Shown here: one piece after another, positions 43,998 to 54,315 of the stretch
Position numbering within the stretch: position 1 is the stretch's first letter
How the letters are laid out: the number at the start of each line of letters is the position of its first letter
Position numbers and translations under genes: made by a program
The notes under the pieces: model-generated
What the model was told of the DNA's origin: nothing
Databases searched by the model: none
What the model saw: only the letters and a program-made list of their open reading frames with translations
Origin: CAJXJP01 sp963926055
GTDB lineage: Bacteria; Patescibacteriota; Gracilibacteria; BD1-5; UBA6164
NCBI GenBank assembly: GCA_963926055.1
Contig: CAWUVK010000004.1
Location: 62,001-126,000, forward strand
Direction of reading: 5' to 3'
DNA length: 64,000 bases

Positions 43998-45293
43998 ATG
44001 AGTACTCAAAAACCTGAAGAAAGATTAAAAAAGAAAATTCTTCAAAAAGAGGATAAAAAATCATTTTCATCTCAAAAATTTGAAAAAATAGAAGAACAAG
44101 TCCATAAATCACTGGAAAAACAAAATACAGATGAAGCTCTTAGAGATATTACTATTTGAGCTCTTGTTTTATGAAGTTCAGATATTCATTATGATTGCTA
44201 TGAAGATTATGTAGTTTTACGTTTTCGTATAGACTGAGTTTTAGCGGATATTTTTCGTCTGACTCATAAACAATATAAAATGATTGTTGAAAGAATGAAA
44301 TATTCTTCTAACTTAAAACTCAATATTACTAATATTCCACAAGATTGAAAATATTCTATGATTATTGAGGAAAGAAAAATTGACGTTAGAATATCGACAC
44401 TCCCAATAACATTTTGAGAAAATATTGTAGCCAGAATTCTAGACAATACAAAATCTGTCGTTGATTTTGACAAGCTTGGATTTTTCTGGACATCTGAAAG
44501 ATTATTAAATCAAGCAATGGAAAAAAGAAATGGTATGGTTTTAGTGACTTGACCAACATGATCGTGAAAGACAACGACACTTTATACTATGTTGTCTAAG
44601 TTAAATTCTCGTGAGAAAAAAATTATTACACTTGAAGATCCTATTGAATATGAATTAGATGGTATTATTCAGGCTGAAGTAGACGAGAAAAATGGATTTA
44701 GTTTCAAGACTGGATTAAAGGCACTTCTTAGACAAGACCCAGATATTATAATGGTTTGAGAAATACGTGATTATGAGACACTAGACACAGCGACAACCGC
44801 AAGTCTAACATGACATTTAGTATTATCGACACTTCATACAAAGTCGGCAGCTGAAACGTTAGACAGAATAATTAATATGTGACTAAAACCATACATATTA
44901 GCTTCTGCATTAGACACTATTATTGCTCAAAGATTAGTAAGAAGAATATGTCCACATTGTAAAAAACAAAAAGAAAAAACACCTCAAGAAACTCAATTAA
45001 TTGACACTATGATGAAAGATATTTGAATTAATCATCTCCCATCAAAATTTATAAAATTATATGAATGAGAAGGATGTGATAAGTGTGGAAATACTTGATA
45101 TGCAGGAAGAATCTGAATCTATGAAATAATTTCTTTATGAGATAGTTTAAGAGATTTTATTAGAGATTGAGCTACAACTCAAGAAATTTTAGAAGAAGCA
45201 CGTATGTGAGATTTTATTTCTATGAAAGAAGATTGAGTATTAAAAGCTATAAAATGATATACTACAATAGAAGAATTATTAAGAGTATTATAA
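43998..45293 (+). CDS. Second PilB/GspE-family secretion ATPase
   Basis: The 431-residue ATPase has the N2 domain (SSDIHYDCYEDYVVLRFRIDG), Walker A GPTGSGKTTT at residues 185-194 in which all three Gly are TGA, Asp box LLRQDPDIIMVGEIRDYET, His box LSTLHTKSA and zinc-binding CPHCKK...GCDKCGNTG. The tetracysteine places it with assembly ATPases (PilB/GspE). It is shorter than the copy at 23836, and its N-terminus is a charged helix rather than hydrophobic. It probably drives a different pilus or pseudopilus, together with the divergent genes at 43419 and 42537. Confidence 0.92.
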
Positions 45294-45303
45294 TCCTATA
45301 GAT

Positions 45304-45345
45304 AAAAAAAATATATTTTTTCACATGAAAAAATATATTTTTTTG
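45304..45345 (+). terminator. Terminator after the second ATPase
   Basis: AAATATATTTTTTC and GAAAAAATATATTT pair around ACAT, followed by T residues. Confidence 0.75.
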
Positions 45346-45397
45346 TATTTTCTTTGTACTTATTTATTATAATTAAAATATTTTTTTATAAATAATT

Positions 45398-45829
45398 ATG
45401 AAAGTAAGAATAAAAACTACAAACGCAGAACCATTGTTTTATGAATCTGAATGAGCTGTATGATTTGATTTTAAATGTACTCAAGATTACACAATACAAC
45501 CAGGAGAGTTTTGTTTAGTTGAAACTGGAACAGTAGTAGAAATTCCTCATGGATATATGCTTCAAATCCAACCAAGAAGTTCAACATTTAAAAAACATGG
45601 TCTCATGCAAGTAAACTCAGTTGGAATCATTGATCAAGATTATTGTGGAGATGATGATACTATAAAATTTGCTTATATAAATATGTCAAAGGAAACTCAA
45701 ACTATCGAAAAGGGTACAAGAATCGGACAATGAGTATTCGTAAAAGTTGCTATTGCTGAATTTGAAGTGGTAGAAACTATGTGAGATAATAAATCAAGAG
45801 GTGGTTTTGGAACAACTTGAATTAAATAA
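45398..45829 (+). CDS. dut: dUTP diphosphatase
   Basis: dUTPase hydrolyses dUTP to dUMP, keeping uracil out of DNA. The 143-residue trimeric-type enzyme has its five motifs: AVGFDF, PRSSTFKKHG, NSVGIIDQDYCGDDD, GTRIGQGVF and the C-terminal SRGGFGTTG. Glycines in motifs 1, 4 and 5 are partly TGA. It is transcribed alone between two terminators. Confidence 0.95.
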
Positions 45830-45833
45830 AAAT

Positions 45834-45873
45834 AATACCAAAAAAAGCTGATTTATCAGCTTTTTTTGGTATC
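45834..45873 (+). terminator. Terminator after dut
   Basis: AAAAAAAGCTGA and TCAGCTTTTTTT pair around TTTA and are extended by flanking ATACC/GGTAT. Confidence 0.85.
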
Positions 45874-45925
45874 TGATAAATTCTGTTTATACTGAATAAA
45901 AAAATATTTATTAATTAGAAAAATT

Positions 45926-47650
45926 ATGATACGATATCTCAAAAAATTTTTTGAGCCAGCATTTGTAGAGAAGTCAGTTACATTTAAAGCAATTATTCCT
46001 CCAATAATATCTAGTATTATTGGTATTATCTCAATATATTTACTCAAAGAAATTACAAATAAAATATGAGAATGATGGAGTAATTCAATATATATTTTAT
46101 TAATTATATTTATTACTTCTGTATTATTTTTTTATATTTTAACAATCATTACAAAAAATTGGACACATGTAACTATTTGGCCAAAATTTAGAAATGTATT
46201 ATATAAAAAATACATTAATTATTATATATTTTTAGATAATAATGAATCTGAAAAAATAGGAACTGGAAAAATGATTGCGATGATTGATAAGGGGTTACAC
46301 TCTTGGGTATCTTTATTAGAAAAATCTTTAGTTGAAGTATTATCAAACATTTTGTTTATTATGTTTTCATTTATTTTTATTGGATTTATAAATATCTATT
46401 ATTTTTTTATTATATTTGTATTATTTGTACTTGTTTTTATAACAACTGTTTTATTACAATCAAACGCAAAAAAATATAGAATACTTAGAAGAGATTCAAA
46501 TATATGAATAACAAAAAAATTTGTAAATATACTTATGTCAAAATTTGAAATATTACAAAATTGAAAATCAAATAAAGAAATTCAATATATTTCTGAACAA
46601 CTTGATGATAATATATATTATAATTCAAAAGTAATGAATTATAATATTGTAGGTGACTTATTAATGAAAATATTAATAGATGGAAGTAAAATATGAATCA
46701 TTCTAATGTTTGGTGTTGGATTTATGAATACAACTATTAATTTCTGAGAATTTGTTTCTTTAATGTCTATAATTTATATTTTAGATCAAATTTTTACAAA
46801 ATCAATAAATACATTTATAGATTTTACAAAAATAATTGTTGATGTCGAAAAACTCTGGGATTTTTTTGATAATGCACCACAAATCCAATGATACGAAGAA
46901 TGAAATAAATTTTCACATAAAAAATGAGAAATAAAAATAGAAAAATTAAATTTCTGATATATTGAAAACAAAAATATATTTACAGATTTTTCACTGAATA
47001 TTCAATGAGAAAAAGTACTTGCATTAGTAGGGGATTCAGGTTCGTGAAAATCTACTCTTGCAAAAATGATAGCTGGATATATGAGACCAAATATTTGAGA
47101 AATAATTGTAGATAATCAAAAACTTTCAGAAGTATCACTGAAAAGTTATTACAAAGATATTTGATATCTCACACAAGATCCAAGTGTATTTGATGGAAGT
47201 ATTTTAGAAAATCTCACATATGCGTTAGAAGAAAAAGTATCTGAGGATAAAATAAATGAAATAATTATTCAAGCAAAATGTGAATTTATCTATGATCTAC
47301 CAAATGGCTTAAAAACTCAAATCTGAGAACGTTGAGTAAAATTATCAGGAGGACAAAAGCAAAGACTTGCTATTGCGAAAATATTTTTAAAAGACCCAAA
47401 AATAATTATTTTGGATGAACCAACATCAGCATTGGATAGTTTTTCAGAAGAACAAATCACAAAAGCGATGCAAAATCTTTTCGAAAATAGAACGGTTATA
47501 GTAATCGCTCACAGATTACAAACCGTGAAACATGCGCATAGAATATTAGTTTTAGAAGATTGAAAAATAATCGAAGATTGAACACATGATGAACTCGTGA
47601 AATTTGAATGAAAATATGCAAAAATGTTAGAATTACAAAGTGGGTTTTAA
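45926..47650 (+). CDS. ABC transporter, fused membrane and ATPase domains
   Basis: The 574-residue half-transporter of the MsbA/exporter type has an N-terminal six-helix membrane domain (to about 330). The ATPase has Walker A GDSGSGKST, Q-loop YLTQDPSVFDGSI, signature LSGGQKQRLAIAK, Walker B IIILDEPTSALD and the switch His in IAHRLQT. It would export a lipid, peptide or drug as a homodimer. The substrate cannot be inferred. It is a single gene between terminators. Confidence 0.93.
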
Positions 47651-47684
47651 TAAAAAAATAGAAATTTTAAATTTCTATTTTTTT
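47649..47684 (+). terminator. Terminator after the ABC transporter
   Basis: AAAAAATAGAAATTT and AAATTTCTATTTTTT form a perfect stem over the stop codon. Confidence 0.85.
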
Positions 47685-47741
47685 GTTTAATATCATGGTT
47701 TATGTTAAAATAAATATATAATAATATAACAAAAATTATTC

Positions 47742-49049
47742 ATGCCGGATTATTTACAAATAATTATATCACTTACAATATTTTTTTCTACCTTTTGGGT
47801 AATGATTACAGAAAAAGCTCATAGATCTGTAATCGCTTTTTTTGGTGCAGTGATAATGTGAATAGTTGGTACAAATTTTGGTTTTTATTCTGCAGAACAA
47901 ATTTTACAATCAGTAGATTTTAACACTATTTTATTGTTGTTAGGAATGATGATAATAGTAGCTGAACTGGAAAAAACATGATTTTTACAATATTTAGCTA
48001 TAAAAACTGCTAAAAAAACTCATGGAAATACTTGGCTGCTTTTAGCTTCATTATCTTGATTAACTTCTTTATTATCTATGTTTTTAGATAATGTGACAAC
48101 TATAATTTTAGTTGTTCCAGTTACTTTGATTATTACTCGTATTATTAAAATTAACCCCATACCAATTTTGATGGCAGAAGCACTTTTGTCTAATGTAGCA
48201 TGAGTTGGGACCTTAATTTGAGATCCACCAAATATATTAATTTGATCAGCAGCTGGTTTTTGATTTTTAGATTTTATTACTCATAGTTTACCAATTGTAA
48301 TTATTTCTTGGATTTTAATATTATTTTTATTAAAGTTTTATTATAAAAATGAATTGAATAATCCTCAAAAATGACTCAAAGCATTACAAAAAATGGATGC
48401 AAGAAAATGCATAAAAAATTCTATCATATTGAAAAAAACACTTATTGTTTTAATTGGAGTTATAATTTTATTTTTTACTCATGAATTATTGCACTTAAGT
48501 GCCTCAGCTGTTGCACTTTTATGATCTTCAGCTTTACTTCTTTGGGTTTCTCCTCATAAAGATCCAAAATCAATTTTTAAAAAAGTAGAATTATCTGTGT
48601 TAGTTTTCTTTGCTTCATTGTTTATTCTTGTTGGTTGATTAGAAGCGGCATGAGTATTTGAATATATAGTAGACAAAATTGTCCACTATGCAGAAGCTAA
48701 TATACTTATTACAGCATTATTTATTTTATGGTTAACAGCTATGTTGTCAGCAATTATAGATAATATACCTATGAGTGTAGCAATGTTACCTGTATTGTGA
48801 ATGTTACAGACAAAATGAGTCAATTGAGTGGAAATACTTTGGTGGGCATTAGCTTTGTGAGTTTGATTTTGATGAAATGCATCGCCAATTTGATCTACAG
48901 CTGGTGTTATTATTTTATGAAAAGCAGAATCAAACAAAACACCTATAATAATGAAAGATTGGTTAAAAATATGAATACCTTCAACATTAATATGTTTGAT
49001 AATTTCAAGTGTAGTATTGATATTATTTTCGAATTATTATATGTATTAA
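47742..49049 (+). CDS. Ion transporter of the ArsB/NhaD superfamily
   Basis: The 435-residue protein has about 11 membrane helices and the superfamily signatures: LLLLGMMIIVAELEKTG, LSMFLDNVTTIILVVPV, AGVGTLIGDPPNILIGSAAG and the repeated second half LSAIIDNIPMSVAMLPV...GGNASPIGSTAGVI. The paired D-N-x-[PT] and GG.x.[SP]G hairpins are those of NhaD/ArsB/P-protein antiporters. Na+/H+ exchange or arsenite/anion transport are both possible. Many Gly in the hairpins are TGA. It is convergent with htrA. Confidence 0.9.
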
Positions 49050-49085
49050 AAAAGATAAGAAATATAATATTTCTTATCTTTTTTA
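49046..49085. terminator. Bidirectional terminator between the antiporter and htrA
   Basis: AAAAAAGATAAGAAATA and TATTTCTTATCTTTTTT pair around TAA. The htrA stop (49083-49085) lies in its right flank. Confidence 0.85.
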
Positions 49086-50234
49086 ATTTTGAAATCACAA
49101 TTGTAATGATTTATTTATTATTTCTCAATCCCTATAGATTTCTAATTGTAAAGATTCTCAAGGAATTCTATTTTGTATAAAACTTGCTAGATCATTATTT
49201 TGAGTTATTTTTATATTATTTACTTTGAGAATAATATCTCAAGGTAATATTCATGATTTTTGAGCACTTGATCATTGAACTACTGAATTTTCTTCATCTA
49301 AAATATATGCTCAATAATTATATTTTATTCATAATTTTTCTGCACCACTTTTATTTAATAAAACATAATTTATTCCAATAAATGGTTTTTTAATCTCTCA
49401 ATATTTTTCTACAGATTCTAAAATATAATCTATTTTTTTTGCTGAAAGTGGAATAGAAAATCAAATTCACTGAGCATCTCAAGAAATTGCAGTATTTATT
49501 CACATTACTTTCCCATTGAGATTAACGAGTGGTCAACCGCTATTTCCTGGATTTATAGCTGCATCAGTTTGAAGTAAACCAGATAATTTTTCACCTTCTG
49601 CTTCTATAGTTCTATTACTTCCTGAAATGACTCAAAGAGCAACTGAATTTTGAAATTCTGCCAAAGCATTTCAAATAGCAATAGCAAATTGTCAGATTTT
49701 TATTTCTGAATTTTCTCATTCATATTGTTGAATAAAATCTACTGGTTGAAATTCTTTTTGAGAATTTATTTTAATTACAGCTAAATCGCTCAATGGATCA
49801 ATAGCTAAAACATTGGCAAAATATTCTTCTCAGTTTTGCAAAATTACTGTATATTGAGCCTCTTGATCAGAAATAACATGTTTATTTGTCAGAATAATTC
49901 CATCTTTTGTTATAAAAAATCATGTCCCACCTCATACTTTTTGATTTACACTTCAAACTGGTTGTCTAAAAAAGTTAAACGGGTCATTTTTATAAATTGG
50001 TAGGTCTTTATTTATAACTATATTTACTACACTTGGAGAAACGGTTTCTACGATTTGAGTGATTTCATTTTGTAAATCTGTAATAGAAATATTTTTCCCA
50101 TTTTTTATAATTTCACCATTTTGTTGGAGTTGGGTTGGTTGAGAAGAATGTAATTGAGAAAAAATATAACTTCCAAATACTCCTGAAACAAATGAAAAAA
50201 ATATAATTCCGAGCGCGAATATTTTTGTATTCAT
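49083..50234 (-). CDS. htrA: HtrA/DegP-type serine protease with PDZ domain
   Basis: This protease clears misfolded exported proteins outside the membrane. The 383-residue protein has an N-terminal anchor (IFALGIIFFSFVSGVFGSYIF) and the catalytic triad His119 (LTNKHVIS), Asp150 (DPLSDLAVIKI) and Ser232 (INPGNSGGPLV). One PDZ domain follows from about 285 (KSGILPGDIILKVNNIKIT) and ends in RDGEIINKSLQLGFQN. The last 15 residues follow a TGA read as Gly. It has one PDZ domain, as in DegS-like forms. The start is the ATG complementary to 50232-50234. Confidence 0.95.
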
Positions 50235-50387
50235 TGTAAAAAATCTAAAAAATTATTTTGTTTAATATAATACAATTATGTAAGAAAAAATTAAGAAGCA
50301 AATAAAAAAATAAATTGACAGAAATATCAAAAATAATTATAAGTATATTCAGGAGGATAAAATTTTTATTTTTATATAAAATATTTT

Positions 50388-51182
50388 ATGAATAAATTAG
50401 AAGAATCAATTCAAGAAAATCTCTATAGTAATGTGCAAAATATGGATGATTTATATGATAATTATAATAGTATTTTAAAAGCTTTTGTCGAAATTTTTCC
50501 AGAAAATGATACAATGGAAATAGCTTCTGAAGGAAATACTTCTATTAAAGTAACTCAAAAAGTTTTAGAATTTTCAAATTATATTAAATATTTATTAGAT
50601 GATAAACACATAGAACCAGAAATTATTACGCAAACTATTGAAAGAATCGAAGATAAATTATCAAGAAAATTTATTTTAAATGTTTTTTTGGATAATATTG
50701 ATAATACTAATGAAAATGCTTATAAGATTTTACAAATTCAAGAATTTGTAAAATGATCAAGTATGTTATATATTTATTCTGAAGTAGATAAAAAAGTCTA
50801 TATTTATGATTTTTTAGATCCAGATAATACTGTTGAACAAGATGTAGAGGATTTATCAGAACTCATTAATCAAAAAAATACACAAATTTGATTACATAGA
50901 GATATATCAAAAGATGTTATAATGGAATTTTTAGATTCATTTAATACTGCCTTTAATAATAATTCTAAATTTTGACAAAAATTACATACATTTATGCTTG
51001 ATTCTGAAAAATACTGACTAAAAATGTATAATAAAGCGTGAGCTGAATATGAAATTATTTCTCTTGGGTATTTAGATTGGTTTACTCATGATATAAATGT
51101 TTTTTTAGAATCAGAAATAATAGATGTACAACTCATAGACAAACCTCAACAAAAAATCTCAAAAATTATGTGAGAATTATAA
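50388..51182 (+). CDS. Unknown soluble protein, 264 residues
   Basis: An acidic, mostly helical protein without signal or membrane segment (ILKAFVEIFPENDTMEIASE, YIKYLLDDKHIEPEIITQTI). An alpha/beta middle follows (MLYIYSEVDKKVYIYDFLDP). AGGAGGATAAAA lies about 30 bp upstream, too far to be a ribosome site for the first ATG. No family is recognised, and similarity to the 20883/21958 pair was considered but is not evident. It is convergent with radA, whose end lies in the shared terminator. Confidence 0.7.
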
Positions 51183-51183
51183 A

Positions 51184-51223
51184 AAAAAGACCTCTACACA
51201 AGATGTGTAACGAGGTCTTTTAT
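51184..51223. terminator. Bidirectional terminator between the 50388 gene and radA
   Basis: AAAGACCTC and GAGGTCTTT pair, with an inner ACACA/TGTGT stem. The radA stop (51194-51196) lies in it. Confidence 0.85.
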
Positions 51224-52525
51224 ATTGCCGATTTGCGTAACTTTTATTTTAAATTTTCCTTTTAAATCTGATTTTGGAACAAAAATATGTTCGAATCACA
51301 TTTTTTCAGCTTCTTTAATTCTTTTTTCTAAGTGCATAATACTCCTAATATTTCCAGTTAAAGAAATTTCTCATAAAAATATAATATTTTTTGGAATAAC
51401 TTTATTGAGTTTTGAGCTAATAATAGATGCACATAAACTTAAATCAATTCCAGGTTCATCAATTTTTAACCCACGAGAAATGTTTGAATATACATCACTA
51501 CTTTCGAGTTTGATTTTAGTATATTTTCCTAAAACGGCTACAATTAAATCAAGTTTCGAAGGTGTCACTCAACGAGTTGACCTTTTTGGATAACCAAATT
51601 TTGTATAGTTTGTAAGACTTTCAGTTTCTACGACGATGGGACGAGTTCATTCCATAGTAATCGAAAGGGAAGATCAAATAGTATCATTTTCATGTGCATT
51701 GATAAATTCTAATCAAGGATTTTTTAAATCAGCAAGTCCTTGCTCTAACATTTTAAAAATAGCAATTTCACTGGTAGCTCAAAATCTATTTTTTAGTGCT
51801 CTTAAAATTCTTAAATTATCATATTTATCTCATTCAAAAAACAATACAGTATCAACCATATGCTCGAGTGTTTTTGGCCCAGCAAGATTCCCATCTTTTG
51901 TTATATGACCAATGATAAATACTGTTGTGTTAGTAGTTTTGGCAAAATTTACGAGTAAATCAGTTATATATTTCACTTGAGAAACACTTCCCGAAGTTCC
52001 CGTAGAATTTTGAGAATGCATCACGGAAATAGAATCGATGATAACTATTTTTGATGGATTATTTGTGAGAGTTTCTAAAATATCTTCGATATTATTTTGA
52101 GTTACGACACTGAGTAAGTCATTTTTTATTTCGAGTCTTTTTGCTCTATCTAAAAGTTGCGCTTGAGTTTCTTCACCTGAAACATAAATAATAGATTCTT
52201 GAATCCAGTTTCAAAACTGAAGTGTCAGAGTAGATTTCCCGATACCAGGCTCTCCAGAAAGAAGTACCACTGAACCTTCAACCACTCAACCTCACAGTAA
52301 ATTATTTAATTCATTTGATTGAGTTTGAATTCTGGCTTGTTTATTTTGCGTTTCTTCTATATTTGAAAGAGTTTTTACTTCAGCTGCAACTCCTCAAATT
52401 TTATCATTTCATGTTTTAGATTTTTTCTCTTTTTTCATTTCTACAAGAGAATTCCATGATTTACAATAATCACATTGTCATTGCCATTTTATACTTTCAT
52501 TTCCACATTCTTTACAATAAAACAT
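51194..52525 (-). CDS. radA: DNA repair protein RadA
   Basis: RadA is a RecA-like branch-migration helicase. The 443-residue protein has the N-terminal zinc finger (CKEC...CDYC), Walker A GEPGIGKSTL, the RadA-specific KNRFG motif (ALKNRFGATSEI) and the C-terminal Lon-like domain (GLKIDEPGIDLSLCASIISS, FLGEISLTGNIRSI). It is complete. The start is the ATG complementary to 52523-52525, 16 bp from a GC-rich repeat in the upstream gap. Confidence 0.95.
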
Positions 52526-52540
52526 ATTTTATTTTTTAAA

Positions 52541-52584
52541 TAACCCATCCCCCTACGGGTACTTCCCTTAATCCTAATGGAAGA
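52541..52584. repeat. GC-rich repeat between radA and the cold-shock-type gene
   Basis: AACCCATCCCCCTACGGGTA, continued by CTTCCC and then CCTAATGGAAG, is far richer in C and G than its surroundings. It contains palindromes (TACCCGTAG/CTACGGGTA). The reverse complement has the GGGAAGTACCCGTAGGGGGA form of dispersed bacterial repeats. The rest of the gap, to 52766, is A/T-rich leader with TATAAT at about 52732. Confidence 0.6.
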
Positions 52585-52766
52585 CCAAATTGAAGAAAAA
52601 TATTTTTATAAGTATATATTTTGTGTATATTTTTGCAAGAGAAAAATATTTTTTTATAAATAAATATTTTTTAAAATAATTATTTATTTTGTCAATTAAA
52701 AAATATTCCTATTGTAAATTTAAAAAAATCATTATAATCCAGGCATTAATTTAATCATAAAAAAAT

Positions 52767-53378
52767 ATGGAAGATACAATCAGAGGGAAATTTAAAGCAT
52801 ATGCACATTTTGCATTTGTAATACCAGATGACAGAGCTCAAATTGGTGGAGATTTCTACATTCAAAAAGAAAATTATAAAGGAGCTGTTGATGGAGACAG
52901 AGTTGAAATTCGTGTTTTAGCGAAACAAAAAGGGAAAAAACCTGAAGCAAAAGTACTAAGAGTTTTAAATGGAACTATTCATAATGGTCAAAAATTTATC
53001 GAAGGAGTATATTCTGGAGGTGACGGAAACTTTGGTTTTATCGATGTAGAAGGGAAACCTAAAGGTGTTTTTGTTTATGGAGACAAAAAAAATGGTGCTC
53101 GTGATGGAGACTTTGTAAAAGCTGAAGTTATCATGTTTAAAGAAAAAGAAGAAGCTATTGTTGTAAAAATCTTAGAAGGGATGAAAGAATCTAAACTTAT
53201 TCAAGGGACTTATAGAGACAATGAAAGATTTGGATTTGTAGTACCAGACGATAATTCTGGAGATATTTTTATCGCAGGATCGAGAAAAAATGGTGCTGAA
53301 CAAGGAGACGAAGTTTTAGTAAAAATTATTAAAACAAGAGGAAAAAATCCAGAAGGTGTAATCGAAAAAGTATTATAA
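52767..53378 (+). CDS. Free-standing protein of three RNase R-type OB (cold-shock) modules
   Basis: The 203-residue protein consists of three modules of about 65 residues, each with G.F....FGFV.PDD and a later GA..GD.V pattern: FAFVIPDDRAQIGGDFYI, NFGFIDVEGKPKGVFVYGDK, RFGFVVPDDNSGDIFIAGS. These match the N-terminal OB folds of RNase R and of the rnr product at 54316 (KFGFVVPKNKAFKKDFFVAG), but no nuclease domain follows. An abundant RNA-binding chaperone is likely. It has no TGA codon although glycine is very frequent, and it uses C-ending codons. Confidence 0.8.
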   Translation: MEDTIRGKFKAYAHFAFVIPDDRAQIGGDFYIQKENYKGAVDGDRVEIRVLAKQKGKKPEAKVLRVLNGTIHNGQKFIEGVYSGGDGNFGFIDVEGKPKGVFVYGDKKNGARDGDFVKAEVIMFKEKEEAIVVKILEGMKESKLIQGTYRDNERFGFVVPDDNSGDIFIAGSRKNGAEQGDEVLVKIIKTRGKNPEGVIEKVL

Positions 53379-53379
53379 A

Positions 53380-53411
53380 AAAAAAATCGCAGTTTCTGCG
53401 ATTTTTTTATT
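53380..53411 (+). terminator. Terminator after the OB-module gene
   Basis: AAAAATCGCAG and CTGCGATTTTT pair around TTT. The same sequence recurs at 53810. Confidence 0.9.
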
Positions 53412-53436
53412 ATAAAATACTATACAAATTATATTT

Positions 53437-53464
53437 TTGACTAAAATAATAAATTATTTATAAT
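53437..53464 (+). promoter_or_regulatory. Promoter of the 53506 gene
   Basis: TTGACT-16 bp-TATAAT, about 42 bp before the start codon. Confidence 0.65.
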
Positions 53465-53505
53465 ATTTTTACAATTTTACAAATTGCATAAAAAAGGAGA
53501 AAAAT

Positions 53506-53799
53506 ATGCAAACTATGCGTGAAATTTCTAGAGGAACTGATTATACTAAAACGGCTATAAAACGTCGGTTTTGTACAATACTTTTAGGTTTTATATTAAC
53601 AGAATTTGGTATAAAAATATCAAAAGGAAGTATATCTGAAGAAGATCTCGAACTTTTTTGTTTGAGAGATGGAAATAATACATTTTATTTTTTGAATAAA
53701 TTTTTAGATAATCAAAATTTATTAGATAATAAAAAATTACAAGATTTTATATATGAAAATATTTCTGAGTTTAGTTTTTACTCTCCTAATGTTCTCTAA
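53506..53799 (+). CDS. Small protein of unknown function
   Basis: A 97-residue soluble protein with a basic N-terminus (RGTDYTKTAIKRRFCTIL) and an acidic helical end. The start is set by AAAAAGGAGAAAAATATG, an unusually good ribosome-binding site for this genome. There is no TGA. It has its own promoter and terminator, so it may be well expressed. No family is recognised. Confidence 0.7.
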   Translation: MQTMREISRGTDYTKTAIKRRFCTILLGFILTEFGIKISKGSISEEDLELFCLRDGNNTFYFLNKFLDNQNLLDNKKLQDFIYENISEFSFYSPNVL

Positions 53800-53807
53800 A
53801 ATTTTGC

Positions 53808-53840
53808 ATAAAAAAAATCGCAGTTTCTGCGATTTTTTTG
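53808..53840 (+). terminator. Terminator after the 53506 gene, duplicate of that at 53380
   Basis: The core AAAAATCGCAGTTTCTGCGA with its T run is identical to the hairpin at 53380, suggesting local duplication or conversion. Confidence 0.9.
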
Positions 53841-53849
53841 TTTAAATAT

Positions 53850-53987
53850 TTATTTCACTATTTCTTGTAAATTATGTACAGAAAATAATAAATAAATATT
53901 TGAGATAATTAGACTCACAAAAATTATTGCGAAAATAACAGCAGAAATTTTAGCCATTTTTATCTTTCTTTTTATTTCTTTGAACAT
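53850..53987 (-). CDS. Very small single-helix membrane protein
   Basis: A 45-residue frame (MFKEIKRKIKMAKISAVIFA, then IIFVSLIISNIYLLF) gives a basic leader and one membrane helix. A second ATG complementary to 53955-53957 would give 35 residues. It lies on the minus strand between a terminator and tRNA-Leu. It could be a true small membrane protein. Evidence is composition only. Confidence 0.4.
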   Translation of the reverse strand: MFKEIKRKIKMAKISAVIFAIIFVSLIISNIYLLFSVHNLQEIVK

Positions 53988-54054
53988 AAAATATTGAGTA
54001 AAAAATTAAAATATATATTTTTTATTATAGTGAATTCTTATTTTTTATACAATA

Positions 54055-54092
54055 AAAAACTTTCTTAAAAATATAAGAAAGTTTTTTTGTTT
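54055..54092 (-). terminator. Terminator after tRNA-Leu
   Basis: Read on the minus strand, AAACTTTCTTA and TAAGAAAGTTT pair and are followed by T residues. Confidence 0.75.
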
Positions 54093-54099
54093 TCCATAA

Positions 54100-54184
54100 T
54101 GGTACCTGGAAAGGGAATCGAACCCTCACTCCCGAAGGAAGGGGATTTTGAGTCCCCCGTGTCTACCAATTCCACCATCCAGGC
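54100..54184 (-). tRNA. tRNA-Leu (anticodon CAA)
   Basis: On the minus strand: acceptor GCCTGGA / TCCAGGT, D-loop TTGGTAGACAC, anticodon stem GGGGA / TCCCC with loop CTCAAAA, a long variable arm (CTTCCTTCGGGAG) as in leucine tRNAs, T-loop GGTTCGATTCC, and encoded CCA. The anticodon CAA reads UUG. Confidence 0.93.
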
Positions 54185-54315
54185 AAGACGCGTGAGAGAA
54201 ATATATTGAAAAATTTTATAAAATCAATATTTGTTTAAAAATTATAATTTGCAAAAAGCAAACATGACAGTAAAATCAAGCCGAAATTTTACACAATTAA
54301 ATATTATTTTGCACT

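Noticed and set aside
44541..44573. TGA read as tryptophan (code 4)
   Set aside because: TGA occupies Walker A and other invariant glycine positions, and conserved Trp residues use TGG.
48797..49180. Open frame of about 127 codons across the end of the antiporter gene
   Set aside because: It is in another frame of the antiporter's conserved C-terminal helices and runs through the terminator into antisense htrA.
51225..51908. Plus-strand frames opposite radA
   Set aside because: They are antisense to RadA, which has all its motifs on the minus strand.
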